53,596 bases of DNA from assembly GCA_945892775.1 (NCBI GenBank), contig CAMDDP010000019.1, positions 1-53,596 on the forward strand, written 5' to 3'. Every line of letters starts with the position of its first letter. The first letter of the stretch is position 1. Positions 1-7,898 of the stretch are shown in pieces. Both the position numbers and the translations under genes were made by a program. The DNA comes from Chitinophaga pinensis (GTDB taxonomy: Bacteria; Bacteroidota; Bacteroidia; Chitinophagales; UBA10324). A model generated the notes under the pieces. The model had not been told where the DNA came from and ran no database searches. It saw nothing but the letters and a program-made list of their open reading frames with translations.

Positions 1-207
1 AATCCGGGTCGTACTCCTTTTGAATTTACAATTGGACAACATCAGGTTATTTCCGGATGGGATGAGGGAATTGCATTATTTAACGTAGGTGGTAAAGGAA
101 CTTTATTAATTCCTTCTTCACTTGGTTATGGTGCTCGTGGAGCTGGGGGGACTATTGGACCTAACAGCGTTTTGATTTTTGATATTGAAGTGCTCGGCAT
201 TCAATAA
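1..207 (+). CDS. FKBP-type peptidyl-prolyl cis-trans isomerase, C-terminal part (5' end outside window)
   Basis: The reading frame is open from base 1 and stops at 205-207, giving 68 residues. It reads through the FKBP core: the F-x-x-G-x-x-x-V-I-x-G-W-D-E-G-I segment, then G-G-K-x-x-L-x-I-P-x-x-L-G-Y-G, then a final strand V-L-I-F-D-I-E-V-L at the C terminus. FKBP enzymes catalyse cis-trans isomerisation of X-Pro bonds, and members with this C terminus are often periplasmic or outer-membrane lipoproteins in Bacteroidota. The N-terminal signal or lipobox cannot be seen, so location is unknown. A strong hairpin terminator follows 22 bases after the stop. Confidence 0.9.
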   Translation, partial: NPGRTPFEFTIGQHQVISGWDEGIALFNVGGKGTLLIPSSLGYGARGAGGTIGPNSVLIFDIEVLGIQ

Positions 208-228
208 TATATAACTAAAATGATTCTT

Positions 229-262
229 AAAGTCCTCTTCGTAACTGATGAGGACTTTTTTT
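229..262 (+). terminator. Intrinsic terminator after the FKBP gene
   Basis: The stem AAAGTCCTC (229-237) pairs with GAGGACTTT (250-258) across a 12-base loop and runs into a T tract. It may act in both directions, because the leftward glycosyltransferase gene ends at 274. Confidence 0.8.
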
Positions 263-273
263 ATGTCATGTAA

Positions 274-1386
274 TTATAATCCGCTATAGGTAGCCATCAA
301 TTGATCAGCTAATCTCTTGGAATTAAATTTTGCTGAATGTGCTATTGCCAAAGTTGATAATTGTTTATGCAACGCGGCATTGTTTGTTAAATTAGAAATA
401 GCATTTGCCGTTTCTTCTATACTCAGTGGATCTACATATAGAGCACCCTTTCCAGCGGCTTCTTCCATACAGGAATTTTTTGTAGTGATGCATGGAATTC
501 CATGAGCCATCGCTTCAATTAATGGAATGCCAAATCCTTCGAATAATGATGTGTAAATAAATAAGTTGGCTAATGAGTAAATAATATTCAATTCTTCATT
601 GTTGACTTCTGTTAAAAAAGAAACTTCCATTTTTTGCCTTGATATTTTTAAGTAATTTTTTATTTCATTCAGGTATTTGGTGCTTTTTCCAATTGCTATT
701 AATGGGGGAGCTTTATCACCTAATTTGTCTAAAGCTTTTATAACTGTAAGAAGATTTTTTCTTTTTTCAATAGTTCCAGTATATAATAAAAATTTGTCGG
801 GCAATTGATATTTTAATTTCACCGCCGCTATATTATCTACTGAAATCATTTGAGTAATATGATCAGGAATGGCAGGATAAATGACATCAATTTTCTTTTC
901 GTTTATTCCATAGAATTTCACCACCTCTTTCTTTGTCTGGTCACTTACACAAATAATTTTATCAGCTTTTTTACAGGCATGTTTTGTTTTAAGGTTGTAA
1001 ATAGTTCTATCAATAAATGGATAATAATTTGGATTTTTTTTAAAAATTAAATCGTGAATCGTTACAACGGTTTTTGTTTTTGTGCGGTTTAAACCAAAAG
1101 GCAATTCATTGCTTAATCCATGATATATATCGAGATTAAATTTTTTCCAATCATTTACCTGAGAATAGCTTCTCCAAATTGATTTTAATATTGTTGAGGG
1201 GTTAATTATTTCAACATTATTTCTGATTAGTATTTGATTAAATAATTTTTCTTTACTTTCTGAATTAAAAAGAAAATAGTTTTCATCAGAATAGAATTGA
1301 GTGAGGGACTCTATAACCCTTCGGCTATAGTTGCCTAATCCTGAATGATTTAGAAAAGCTCGTTTAGCATCAAATCCTATTCTCAT
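274..1386 (-). CDS. Glycosyltransferase family 1/4 (GT-B fold)
   Basis: This 370-residue protein starts at ATG 1386. It has the two-lobed layout of retaining GT4-type glycosyltransferases: an N-terminal GLGNYSRR glycine motif, a central linker with the phrase YTGTIEKRKNL that often opens the nucleotide-sugar domain, and a C-terminal TSLFEGFGIPLIEAMAHGIPC segment holding the EX7E-type donor-binding motif. It probably moves a sugar from a nucleotide-sugar to a glycan in the cytoplasm. Donor and acceptor cannot be read from the sequence. It lies 177 bases downstream of a T9SS cargo gene on the same strand, with a hairpin element in the gap. A role in surface glycan synthesis is an inference. Confidence 0.85.
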   Translation of the reverse strand: MRIGFDAKRAFLNHSGLGNYSRRVIESLTQFYSDENYFLFNSESKEKLFNQILIRNNVEIINPSTILKSIWRSYSQVNDWKKFNLDIYHGLSNELPFGLNRTKTKTVVTIHDLIFKKNPNYYPFIDRTIYNLKTKHACKKADKIICVSDQTKKEVVKFYGINEKKIDVIYPAIPDHITQMISVDNIAAVKLKYQLPDKFLLYTGTIEKRKNLLTVIKALDKLGDKAPPLIAIGKSTKYLNEIKNYLKISRQKMEVSFLTEVNNEELNIIYSLANLFIYTSLFEGFGIPLIEAMAHGIPCITTKNSCMEEAAGKGALYVDPLSIEETANAISNLTNNAALHKQLSTLAIAHSAKFNSKRLADQLMATYSGL

Positions 1387-1435
1387 TATTATTTTATTAA
1401 AACACTAAGTAATTGATTGGGTTCTTGAAAAGAGA

Positions 1436-1497
1436 AAAGTGTCGGCGTTGCGTTCTGAGCACAGAATGTTTACCGGTTTCACCACATCTGACACTGC
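1436..1497 (-). ncRNA. Unidentified compact structured element (candidate RNA, or hairpin terminator)
   Basis: Read on the minus strand, AGTGTC (1495-1490 side) pairs with GACACT (1443-1438 side) to close a domain of about 58 bases. Inside are GGTGAAACC and a second hairpin TTCTG-TGCT-CAGAA followed by CGCAACGCC. The closing stem runs into TTTTCTCTTTT. The element is visibly more GC-rich than the surrounding DNA. It lies between a T9SS cargo gene and a glycosyltransferase gene, both leftward. It could terminate the first, act as a leader of the second, or be a dispersed repeat. I do not recognise a named family. Confidence 0.4.
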
Positions 1498-1563
1498 TAT
1501 GAGGCAAATTTAATTGGAAGATTTGCTTGAAGAAATTTAAATAGGTAAGTCGTTGCAATTCAA

Positions 1564-4338
1564 TTATCGCAACAATGTTACATCACCTGAGTTGGTTCGA
1601 CTGATTGATACGTTTCGTCCATCTCTATCCTTGCCTCTGAACATCCAAATAAATACACCTGTACTAAATGGTTTGCCATTTAATGTTCCGTCCCAACCTT
1701 CATTCTGATCGTGAGAAATGAAAACCATTTGTCCAAACCTGTCAAAAACCATTAGCGTAAAATCAATCATTGGTAAACCATAAACTTTAAAAATAGGATT
1801 AAAAATATCTCCGTTGGGTGAAAATGCAGAAGGAACAAACACATCGGGGCATTTAATATTTACAACAACTGTTGCAGTTCCATTACAATTTCCAGATGTT
1901 CCAATGACAGTGTAAACGGTTGTGTCAGATGGATCAGCAAGTGGATTTGCACAGTCCAAACAACTTAAATGTAAATCAGGAGACCATGAATAAGTATTAG
2001 CACCAGATGCATTTAATAATGCAGGGGTAAGCCAGCAAGTATTAATTGTATCTGGATTAATTGTGACTACTAAATTTGGTTGAACTGAAATAACTACTGT
2101 ATTGGATGTTGCTGGACTTCCTGTCACGCAATTTGCATTCGATATCATAGTACAGCTAATATTATCTCCATCATTAAAGATAGTTGTATAGTTGGAGCCA
2201 GTTATTCCAATTGATGTTCCATTTAAAAACCAATCATAAATTGGTGATGAGCCACCATTTGCTCCTGTCGCGGTTATGGTTGAATTTATTCCCTCACAGA
2301 TTGTAGAGTTATCTGCAGCAATAGAAATAGTAGCTATGGTTTGCGGGGTAACGGTAATGGTAATGGCGTTTGAATTAGCAGGATTATTTGTTACGCAATT
2401 TGAATTCGAAGTCATGATGCAAACAACCACATCATTATCATTTAAAGTTGTGGAGCTAAAGGTGGAGGTTCCGGGTCCAGTATTTACACCATTTACTTGC
2501 CATTGATAAATAGGAGCGGCGCCACCATTTGTTGGTGAGGCAGTAAAATCAATATTTATACCTGCACAAATTGAAGTTGTAGACGCAATAATTGTAATTG
2601 AGGCAACAGCACCTGTTGTTACAATCATTGCAACTGAGTTGGAAGTGGCAGGAGATCCCGTAACGCAGGTTAAACTTGATGTTATAATACAAGTAGCTAC
2701 ATCGCCGTTGTTTAATGTTGTCGTGCTGAATGTAGATGAGTTTGTTCCTGCATTAATATTATTGATCTGCCATTGAAATATTGGTGCACCGCCTCCACTT
2801 ATTGCAAGTGCGGTAAAATCAACTTGGTCACCAAAGCAAATAGTTGTGTTGTTTGCACTTATTGTAACTGATGCAACCAATCCTGTTGTTACTGTTATAG
2901 TAATTGAATTTGAAAGAACTGGTGAGTTGGTTACACAATTTGCATTTGAAGTTAATAAGCAGGTAACTATATCACTATTATTTAAAGTAGATGAAGAATA
3001 GGTTGTTGAATTAGTTCCAACATTTACACTGTTTAACTGCCATTGATAGGTAGGGGCAGATCCGCCATTTGTTGCAACAGAAGTAAAAGTTACTGGGTCA
3101 CCTGCACAGATTACAGTTGTATTTGCAGTTATGGTATCGGAAACAATTACAGATGGAGACACAGCTATTATTACGGAATTTGAAATTGCTGGATTTCCAG
3201 TTGAACACAAATTACTTGAAGTCATTATGCATGTTACTATATTTCCATTATTCAAAGTCGTTGTACTGAATGAGGTGCCATTAGAGCCAGAATTGCTTCC
3301 ATTAACTTGCCATTGATAAAAAGGAGTTGATCCGCCATTAATGGGTACTGCTGTAAAGTCAACCTGTTGTCCTGAGCAAATAACTGTTGTATTAGCGGAA
3401 ATGTTTATACCAGCAGTTGCAATTGGGTTTACAGTAATCGCAACGGCATTTGAGGTTGTAGGCGAACCGGTAACACAGGCTAAATTCGATGTCATTAAAC
3501 AAGTAACTACATCGCCGTTATTTAATGTAGTCGTGCTGAATGCAGATGAGTCTGTTCCTGCATTAATATTATTAATCTGCCATTGAAATATTGGGGCAGC
3601 GCCTCCACTTATTGCAAGTGCGGTAAAATCAACTTGGTCACCAAAGCAAATAGTTGTGTTGTTTGCACTTATTGTAACTGATGCAACCAATCCTGTTGTT
3701 ACTGTTATAGTAATTGAATTTGAAAGAACGGGTGAGTTGGTTACACAATTTGCATTTGAAGTTAATAAGCAGGTAACTGTATCACTATTATTTAAAGTAG
3801 ATGAAGAATAGGTTGTTGAATTAGTTCCAATATTTACACTATTTAACTGCCATTGATAGGTAGGTGCAGACCCGCCATTGACAGGTGCCGTGGTAAAATC
3901 GACTTGTTGTCCGGCACAAATAATATTTTGTGAAGCCGAAATAGTAATTGAAGCAGTTACAGATGAATCTATCTGTAGGTCAATTCCGTTGTCTGTACCA
4001 ATTGTATTTGGGTCATCGCTAACAACTCTTATCCTGTAATTGGTTCCGGCAATAGTGTTACATGGAATTGTTCCGGTGATAATACCAATGTTTAAGGCGC
4101 TTGGTAATGTGCCGATTGCAATAGGTGCTGCAAAACTTCCTGTAGCATCTGATAATTCAGCAGTATAAATATTCGGAGCATTAAAAATTCCAGTACTTGT
4201 AAAAGGAATGTCTATTATTCCGCATTGGCAAATCGGGCTTCCTATAATTACACCCGTTGTAATTGACTGCGAAAAAGATTGTGTAGAAAATAAAGTCGAA
4301 AATAAAATGGCAATAAAAAATCTAATGGCTTTATTCAT
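1564..4338 (-). CDS. T9SS type B cargo with seven Ig-like repeats
   Basis: The frame opens at 4374, but the Met at 4338 is preferred because it begins directly with a Sec signal peptide (MNKAIRFFIAILFSTLFS, then SFSQ). After an N-terminal domain come seven repeats of about 90 residues. Each has a conserved I-C-x-G-x-x-V-x-F start, a Y/F-Q-W-Q-x-N core and a V-T-C-x-x-T-S-x-x-x-C segment, with spaced cysteines as in Ig-like adhesin modules. The last 95 or so residues (FSPNGD, FDRFGQMVF, GWDGT, TGVFIW) form the gliding-motility-associated type B sorting domain. The protein is expected to cross the outer membrane by T9SS and remain at the surface or be released. Two stretches of the gene are nearly identical duplicates. 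Ligand is unknown. Confidence 0.88.
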   Translation of the reverse strand: MNKAIRFFIAILFSTLFSTQSFSQSITTGVIIGSPICQCGIIDIPFTSTGIFNAPNIYTAELSDATGSFAAPIAIGTLPSALNIGIITGTIPCNTIAGTNYRIRVVSDDPNTIGTDNGIDLQIDSSVTASITISASQNIICAGQQVDFTTAPVNGGSAPTYQWQLNSVNIGTNSTTYSSSTLNNSDTVTCLLTSNANCVTNSPVLSNSITITVTTGLVASVTISANNTTICFGDQVDFTALAISGGAAPIFQWQINNINAGTDSSAFSTTTLNNGDVVTCLMTSNLACVTGSPTTSNAVAITVNPIATAGINISANTTVICSGQQVDFTAVPINGGSTPFYQWQVNGSNSGSNGTSFSTTTLNNGNIVTCIMTSSNLCSTGNPAISNSVIIAVSPSVIVSDTITANTTVICAGDPVTFTSVATNGGSAPTYQWQLNSVNVGTNSTTYSSSTLNNSDIVTCLLTSNANCVTNSPVLSNSITITVTTGLVASVTISANNTTICFGDQVDFTALAISGGGAPIFQWQINNINAGTNSSTFSTTTLNNGDVATCIITSSLTCVTGSPATSNSVAMIVTTGAVASITIIASTTSICAGINIDFTASPTNGGAAPIYQWQVNGVNTGPGTSTFSSTTLNDNDVVVCIMTSNSNCVTNNPANSNAITITVTPQTIATISIAADNSTICEGINSTITATGANGGSSPIYDWFLNGTSIGITGSNYTTIFNDGDNISCTMISNANCVTGSPATSNTVVISVQPNLVVTINPDTINTCWLTPALLNASGANTYSWSPDLHLSCLDCANPLADPSDTTVYTVIGTSGNCNGTATVVVNIKCPDVFVPSAFSPNGDIFNPIFKVYGLPMIDFTLMVFDRFGQMVFISHDQNEGWDGTLNGKPFSTGVFIWMFRGKDRDGRNVSISRTNSGDVTLLR
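2689..3069. repeat. Internal direct repeat, copy A (Ig-repeat cargo gene)
   Basis: It matches copy B 810 bases further on. By hand alignment, 2701-3060 differs from 3511-3870 at 12 of 360 positions, with an identical run from 2790 to 2919. The 810-base offset equals three protein repeat units of 90 codons, so the reading frame is kept. Confidence 0.9.
3499..3879. repeat. Internal direct repeat, copy B (Ig-repeat cargo gene)
   Basis: Partner of the repeat at 2689-3069. Similarity falls to the level of ordinary repeat units beyond both edges, which suggests recent duplication or gene conversion of a little over one repeat unit rather than of the whole array. Confidence 0.9.
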
Positions 4339-4371
4339 TGAGATAAAAATCATTTTAAATTTCTGTTTGTA

Positions 4372-4425
4372 CAAAATTAACTCACAATTACTTAATTATG
4401 ATTAAGCAGAATCAACACAAAATTA
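4372..4425 (-). promoter_or_regulatory. Candidate promoter boxes for the Ig-repeat cargo gene
   Basis: Two minus-strand TAATTTTG boxes match the Bacteroidota -7 consensus TAnnTTTG, at 4379-4372 and 4425-4418. They lie upstream of the ATG at 4338. I found no convincing -33 TTG for either, and the gene could also be reached from the methyltransferase gene upstream. Confidence 0.35.
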
Positions 4426-4467
4426 CTCGTTCTAATTGTGTTTGTTTGTTGAAATGCTGATTAAATA

Positions 4468-5265
4468 CTAACGGTCCTTTAATAAATTCTTAAGCAAGTT
4501 ATCTGATTCGTGAATTGCTATATAATTAGGACCGATAAAATCTTCATGCTTGAAATGATACTCTCTAAATTCAACATTCTTGGGGTAAATTTTTCCAACG
4601 ATATAATTGTATTTTTTGAAGAACTCGTAATAGTCAATCAGTAAATTTTTTGAAGTGATGTTGATGTACCCATATTCAAACTGAATAATTCTTATTTTGT
4701 TTTGGGAAAATGATTTTTCAAACCCTTTTAAGGCATCTAACTCGGCTCCTTCAACATCTAATTTTAAAAGATCAATTTTATTTATAGAATTATTTTCCAT
4801 AAATAAATCACCTGTTATAAGTTCAATGAGTTCAGTTTTCTGAACTGAATAATCAATTCCTTTTATTTCATACAAAGAAGAATGTGTATGAGAATTGTAA
4901 ATCTTGATTTTCCTCTTTTTATTTTCATTGAACAAACCAGAATTTATTGGAAAGATATTTTTGTTAGGCTCGATATTTTTTTTCAATAAATTAAAAGTAG
5001 AAGCAACGGGTTCAAAGGCATAAATTTTTGAATTGGGACAGAATTTATTTGTCAATAAACTATAACCACCCACGTTAGCACCACCATCGAAAATTGTAGT
5101 TGGCTTAATGCTATTTATTTTTTTTAATATTGTTGATTCACCATTACTATAAGGATCATGGTTTCTATTTTCATACATCCTGTTTATTGAGCGACCCAAT
5201 CCAGATAGTCCTTTCAATATAAGATTGTGCGAATTGCGTTTAAATAGTTGTTTGATATTGCTCAT
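4468..5265 (-). CDS. FkbM-family SAM-dependent methyltransferase
   Basis: This 265-residue protein has the FkbM pattern. The SAM-binding motif I, IFDGGANVGGYS, lies near residue 57, followed by the acidic loop IYAFEPVASTFNLL and the LLKLDVEGAELDALKGF segment characteristic of the family. FkbM-type enzymes O-methylate sugars or secondary metabolites. The substrate cannot be read here. There is no signal peptide, so it should act in the cytoplasm. It lies between dapD and a T9SS cargo gene on the same strand, with a glycosyltransferase two genes downstream. Methylation of a surface glycan is plausible but inferred. Confidence 0.85.
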   Translation of the reverse strand: MSNIKQLFKRNSHNLILKGLSGLGRSINRMYENRNHDPYSNGESTILKKINSIKPTTIFDGGANVGGYSLLTNKFCPNSKIYAFEPVASTFNLLKKNIEPNKNIFPINSGLFNENKKRKIKIYNSHTHSSLYEIKGIDYSVQKTELIELITGDLFMENNSINKIDLLKLDVEGAELDALKGFEKSFSQNKIRIIQFEYGYINITSKNLLIDYYEFFKKYNYIVGKIYPKNVEFREYHFKHEDFIGPNYIAIHESDNLLKNLLKDR

Positions 5266-5313
5266 TTATACTTGATGACATTTCAATAAAAATAACAAGT
5301 GGTTTTTTAAAAT

Positions 5314-6129
5314 TTAAACTGCCACATCAAACTCCCTTAAGGTTTTATTGAGAGAAGTTTTAAAATCAGTACTAGCTTTTCTTTTTCCAATTATTAGCGC
5401 ACAACTTACATTGTAATCACCTGCAGGAAATTTTTTTGTGAATGAGCCTGGTATTACAACAGAGTTAGATGGAACTCTGCCTTTATATTCAATTGGGGAA
5501 TTTCCACTTACATCAATTATTCGTGTGCTTTGAGTTAGAACCACATTTGCACCAAGCACTGCGCCCTCTTCTATCAATACACCTTCAACCACAATACATC
5601 GCGAACCAATAAAACAATTGTCTTCAATAATAACTGGAGATGCCTGAACAGGTTCCAGTACTCCACCAATTCCAACTCCGCCACTCAGGTGAACATTTTT
5701 ACCGATTTGTGCGCACGAACCAACTGTGGCCCATGTATCCACCATTGTACCTTCATCCACATAGGCACCAATGTTTATATACGATGGCATTAGTATCACA
5801 CCCTTAGCCAAGTATGATCCGTGTCTGGCTACTGCATGTGGCACAGCACGAACCCCAATGTCTTTATAATTTTTCTTCAGTGGAATTTTATCGTAAAATT
5901 CCATAGGCCCTGCTTCCATAGTTTCCATTTGACGAATTGGAAAGTATAAAAGCACTGCTTTTTTCAACCAATCATTTACAATCCATCCGGCGGAAGATTT
6001 CTCGGCAATGCGTAATTCCCCCTTGTCGAGTTGATTAATAATTTTTTCTATTAACTGAATGGTAACTGCTTCTTTTAACAGTTCACGATTATCCCAAGCT
6101 GCCTCAATAATTTTCTTTGTTTCAGTCAT
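5314..6129 (-). CDS. dapD: 2,3,4,5-tetrahydropyridine-2,6-dicarboxylate N-succinyltransferase
   Basis: This 271-residue protein matches DapD in length and sequence. An N-terminal helical domain is followed by a left-handed beta-helix of hexapeptide repeats (around residues 100-220, including GVRAVPHAVARHG, MPSYINIGAYVDEGTMVDTWATVGSCAQIG and GVLEPVQASPVIIEDN). The C-terminal segment reads RVPSNSVVIPGS. It transfers succinate from succinyl-CoA to tetrahydrodipicolinate in the succinylase branch of lysine and meso-diaminopimelate synthesis, so it feeds peptidoglycan. The methyltransferase gene begins 48 bases downstream; co-transcription is possible, but the link looks positional rather than functional. 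Confidence 0.95.
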   Translation of the reverse strand: MTETKKIIEAAWDNRELLKEAVTIQLIEKIINQLDKGELRIAEKSSAGWIVNDWLKKAVLLYFPIRQMETMEAGPMEFYDKIPLKKNYKDIGVRAVPHAVARHGSYLAKGVILMPSYINIGAYVDEGTMVDTWATVGSCAQIGKNVHLSGGVGIGGVLEPVQASPVIIEDNCFIGSRCIVVEGVLIEEGAVLGANVVLTQSTRIIDVSGNSPIEYKGRVPSNSVVIPGSFTKKFPAGDYNVSCALIIGKRKASTDFKTSLNKTLREFDVAV

Positions 6130-6275
6130 AATTTAAAAGATATTTCAACAAAGAAAGCAAGAAGCATTTTTATTTATAATAAAATGATGCACAGAGCCTT
6201 TTAACTGATCACATTATTGAACTTTGAATAAATATTTCACCTTCTATAATTCATTAAGTGAAATGACTAAAAAAA

Positions 6276-6310
6276 CAAAGCGACCCTCGTCATTGCCGAG
6301 GGTCGCTTTG
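6276..6310 (-). terminator. Intrinsic terminator after the outer-membrane barrel gene
   Basis: A 14-base perfect stem, CAAAGCGACCCTCG with its complement (6276-6289 and 6297-6310), encloses a 7-base loop. Read on the minus strand it is followed by seven T residues. It ends transcription of the gene at 6328-7074. Confidence 0.92.
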
Positions 6311-6327
6311 TAAAAACTCTAATAAAA

Positions 6328-7074
6328 TTAGAAGTAGAAGTTTAAGTTAATTGCACCTCCACCATTATCCGTTCCGATTCCGAAGGAAGATGATTTAAAA
6401 GTATCAGTAGTTGTTGAACCACCAGTTCCATCAGCTATTTTTGTGCTTCCGGCCCCTGACATTGAATAACCCACACCCCAAGAATACTCACCACTAATGG
6501 ACATTTTAGGAGCGAAGAAATACTCAACGCCAAGAATTCCATTAATTCCTAAGCCAAAACTGCCACCACTCTTATTTTCCAAAGTAGAGCCAGCTGAAGC
6601 AGTACCATTGTAATTGTTACTAGATTTTTCGCCACCCCCTAATGAAATCATTCCATCAAATCCATAGTATCCGCGAACACGACCTTTGCCACGATACATT
6701 TGCATACCAGCGCCCAAAGTTATTTCATGAGAGCTAAGTTTAGAGTCTTTTAATGATCCAGCTGTTGTATCAGCGGCTTCAGTAGTTGCGATAGATCCAA
6801 GGCCTAAGTTAATTTTAACACGGTAAGCAGTTTTCTCATCTTTCATCATTTTACAAGTAATCACATTAGCGTTACCATCAGTCCAATCAAATGAAGGCGG
6901 GACATTGCTTCCATTCATTAAGTTGCCGAAATAACTTAAAAAAGGATTAGCGCCAATTCCAACACTCCAATCACCTGATTCTGGAAGGATGGCGGATCCA
7001 TTTTTTGAGGTCATTTGCGCGAACGCAAAGGTTGTTGCCGCTAAAAAGCAGATTGATAAAATTGTTTTTTTCAT
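6328..7074 (-). CDS. Outer-membrane beta-barrel protein of unknown function
   Basis: This 248-residue protein has a clear Sec signal peptide (MKKTILSICFLAATTFAFAQ). The mature part is rich in Gly, Ser and alternating aromatic residues, with repeated strand-like segments (YRVKINLGLG, ITLGAGMQMYRG, RGYYGFDGMISLGGG, GILGVEYFFAPKMSISGEYSWGVGYS). It ends in NLNFYF, with the terminal aromatic residue typical of barrels inserted by the BAM complex. Length suggests an 8- to 10-stranded barrel. It is transcribed alone, with its own terminator and a shared intergenic region with the lipoprotein gene at 7227. Ligand and function are unknown. Confidence 0.8.
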   Translation of the reverse strand: MKKTILSICFLAATTFAFAQMTSKNGSAILPESGDWSVGIGANPFLSYFGNLMNGSNVPPSFDWTDGNANVITCKMMKDEKTAYRVKINLGLGSIATTEAADTTAGSLKDSKLSSHEITLGAGMQMYRGKGRVRGYYGFDGMISLGGGEKSSNNYNGTASAGSTLENKSGGSFGLGINGILGVEYFFAPKMSISGEYSWGVGYSMSGAGSTKIADGTGGSTTTDTFKSSSFGIGTDNGGGAINLNFYF

Positions 7075-7226
7075 GGTTTTTTGTTTTTTAATAATTTAAA
7101 TATTAACCCTTGTCATAATATAATTGAAATGGTTTTTGTACATACAATTCAAAAAGTGTCCAATTTGTTTGATTGCCACAACATAATAAACTTGGTGTTA
7201 TTTCATTATACATTTACAAAAAAAAT

Positions 7227-7892
7227 ATGAAAAAAAATATTTTAATTGTTGGGGTGCTAATCGTGTTACTATCTTCTTGTAGAAATAATTCAACAGTTGT
7301 AAAGTCATTTTACGATCATGATGGAAAAATATTAAAGGAAGAATATTCAGTAATGACAGATAGCCCATCTATTAGAAATGGATCGTATTCTTTATATAAT
7401 CAATTTGGAAAAATTATTGAAACACGCAATTACAACCATAATCAATTGGTTGACACACTTCGTCGGTTTTATAGCAATGGAAAAAACAGTGAAGAATGTA
7501 TTTATAATAACAATGAGATAAATGGATATAGGAAGTTGTTTTATGAGAATGGAAAGGTTATGAACGAAGAAAACTATTCGAAGGGGAAATTTGATGGGCC
7601 TTATCATTCTTATTTTGAGAATGGAAATAAAAAGGAGGACGGTCAATATTTAGTGGAAGAAATGAAAGGGTTATGGAAGTATTATTATGAAACTGGCGAA
7701 TTGCAACAGGAAGTTGAATTTGCTGGGAATATGGAGAATGGATATTATAAGCATTATTTTAAAAGTGGAAAGACTAAGGAGGAAGGAAGTTATTTAAATG
7801 GAAAAAATGATGGTGTATGGAAGTACTATGAAGAAAGCGGAAGTCAAATTGCCGATACTACTTGGTACGAAGGCTATGCGCAAAAAAAATAA
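7227..7892 (+). CDS. MORN-repeat (YwqK-like) lipoprotein
   Basis: The frame is open from 7173, but the ATG at 7227 starts a lipoprotein signal peptide (MKKNILIVGVLIVLLSSC, lipobox LSSC). The rest of the protein is a series of about 22-residue units of the type G-x-x-x-x-Y-Y-x-x-G-x-x-x-x-E-x-x-Y-x-x-G-x-x-x-G, for example GLWKYYYETGELQQE and GVWKYYEESG. These are MORN-like repeats grouped in databases with the YwqK family. That family is sometimes named as antitoxin, but nothing here suggests a toxin partner. It is probably anchored to the periplasmic or outer face of a membrane. The SDR gene ends 6 bases downstream on the other strand. Confidence 0.8.
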   Translation: MKKNILIVGVLIVLLSSCRNNSTVVKSFYDHDGKILKEEYSVMTDSPSIRNGSYSLYNQFGKIIETRNYNHNQLVDTLRRFYSNGKNSEECIYNNNEINGYRKLFYENGKVMNEENYSKGKFDGPYHSYFENGNKKEDGQYLVEEMKGLWKYYYETGELQQEVEFAGNMENGYYKHYFKSGKTKEEGSYLNGKNDGVWKYYEESGSQIADTTWYEGYAQKK

Positions 7893-7898
7893 CTATGA

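Noticed and set aside
1436-1497. Resemblance to a cyclic-di-GMP-I riboswitch (GGTAAAC followed by ACGCAACGCC)
   Set aside because: The second helix and its tetraloop receptor are absent, and the element ends in the closing stem, so the match is only partial.
1564-4338. Regular repeats that could be taken for a CRISPR-like array
   Set aside because: They are in-frame 270-base coding repeats of Ig-like domains, not short repeats with unique spacers.
7227-7892. Antitoxin label for the YwqK-like lipoprotein
   Set aside because: No toxin gene is adjacent, and the protein is an exported lipoprotein made of MORN-type repeats.
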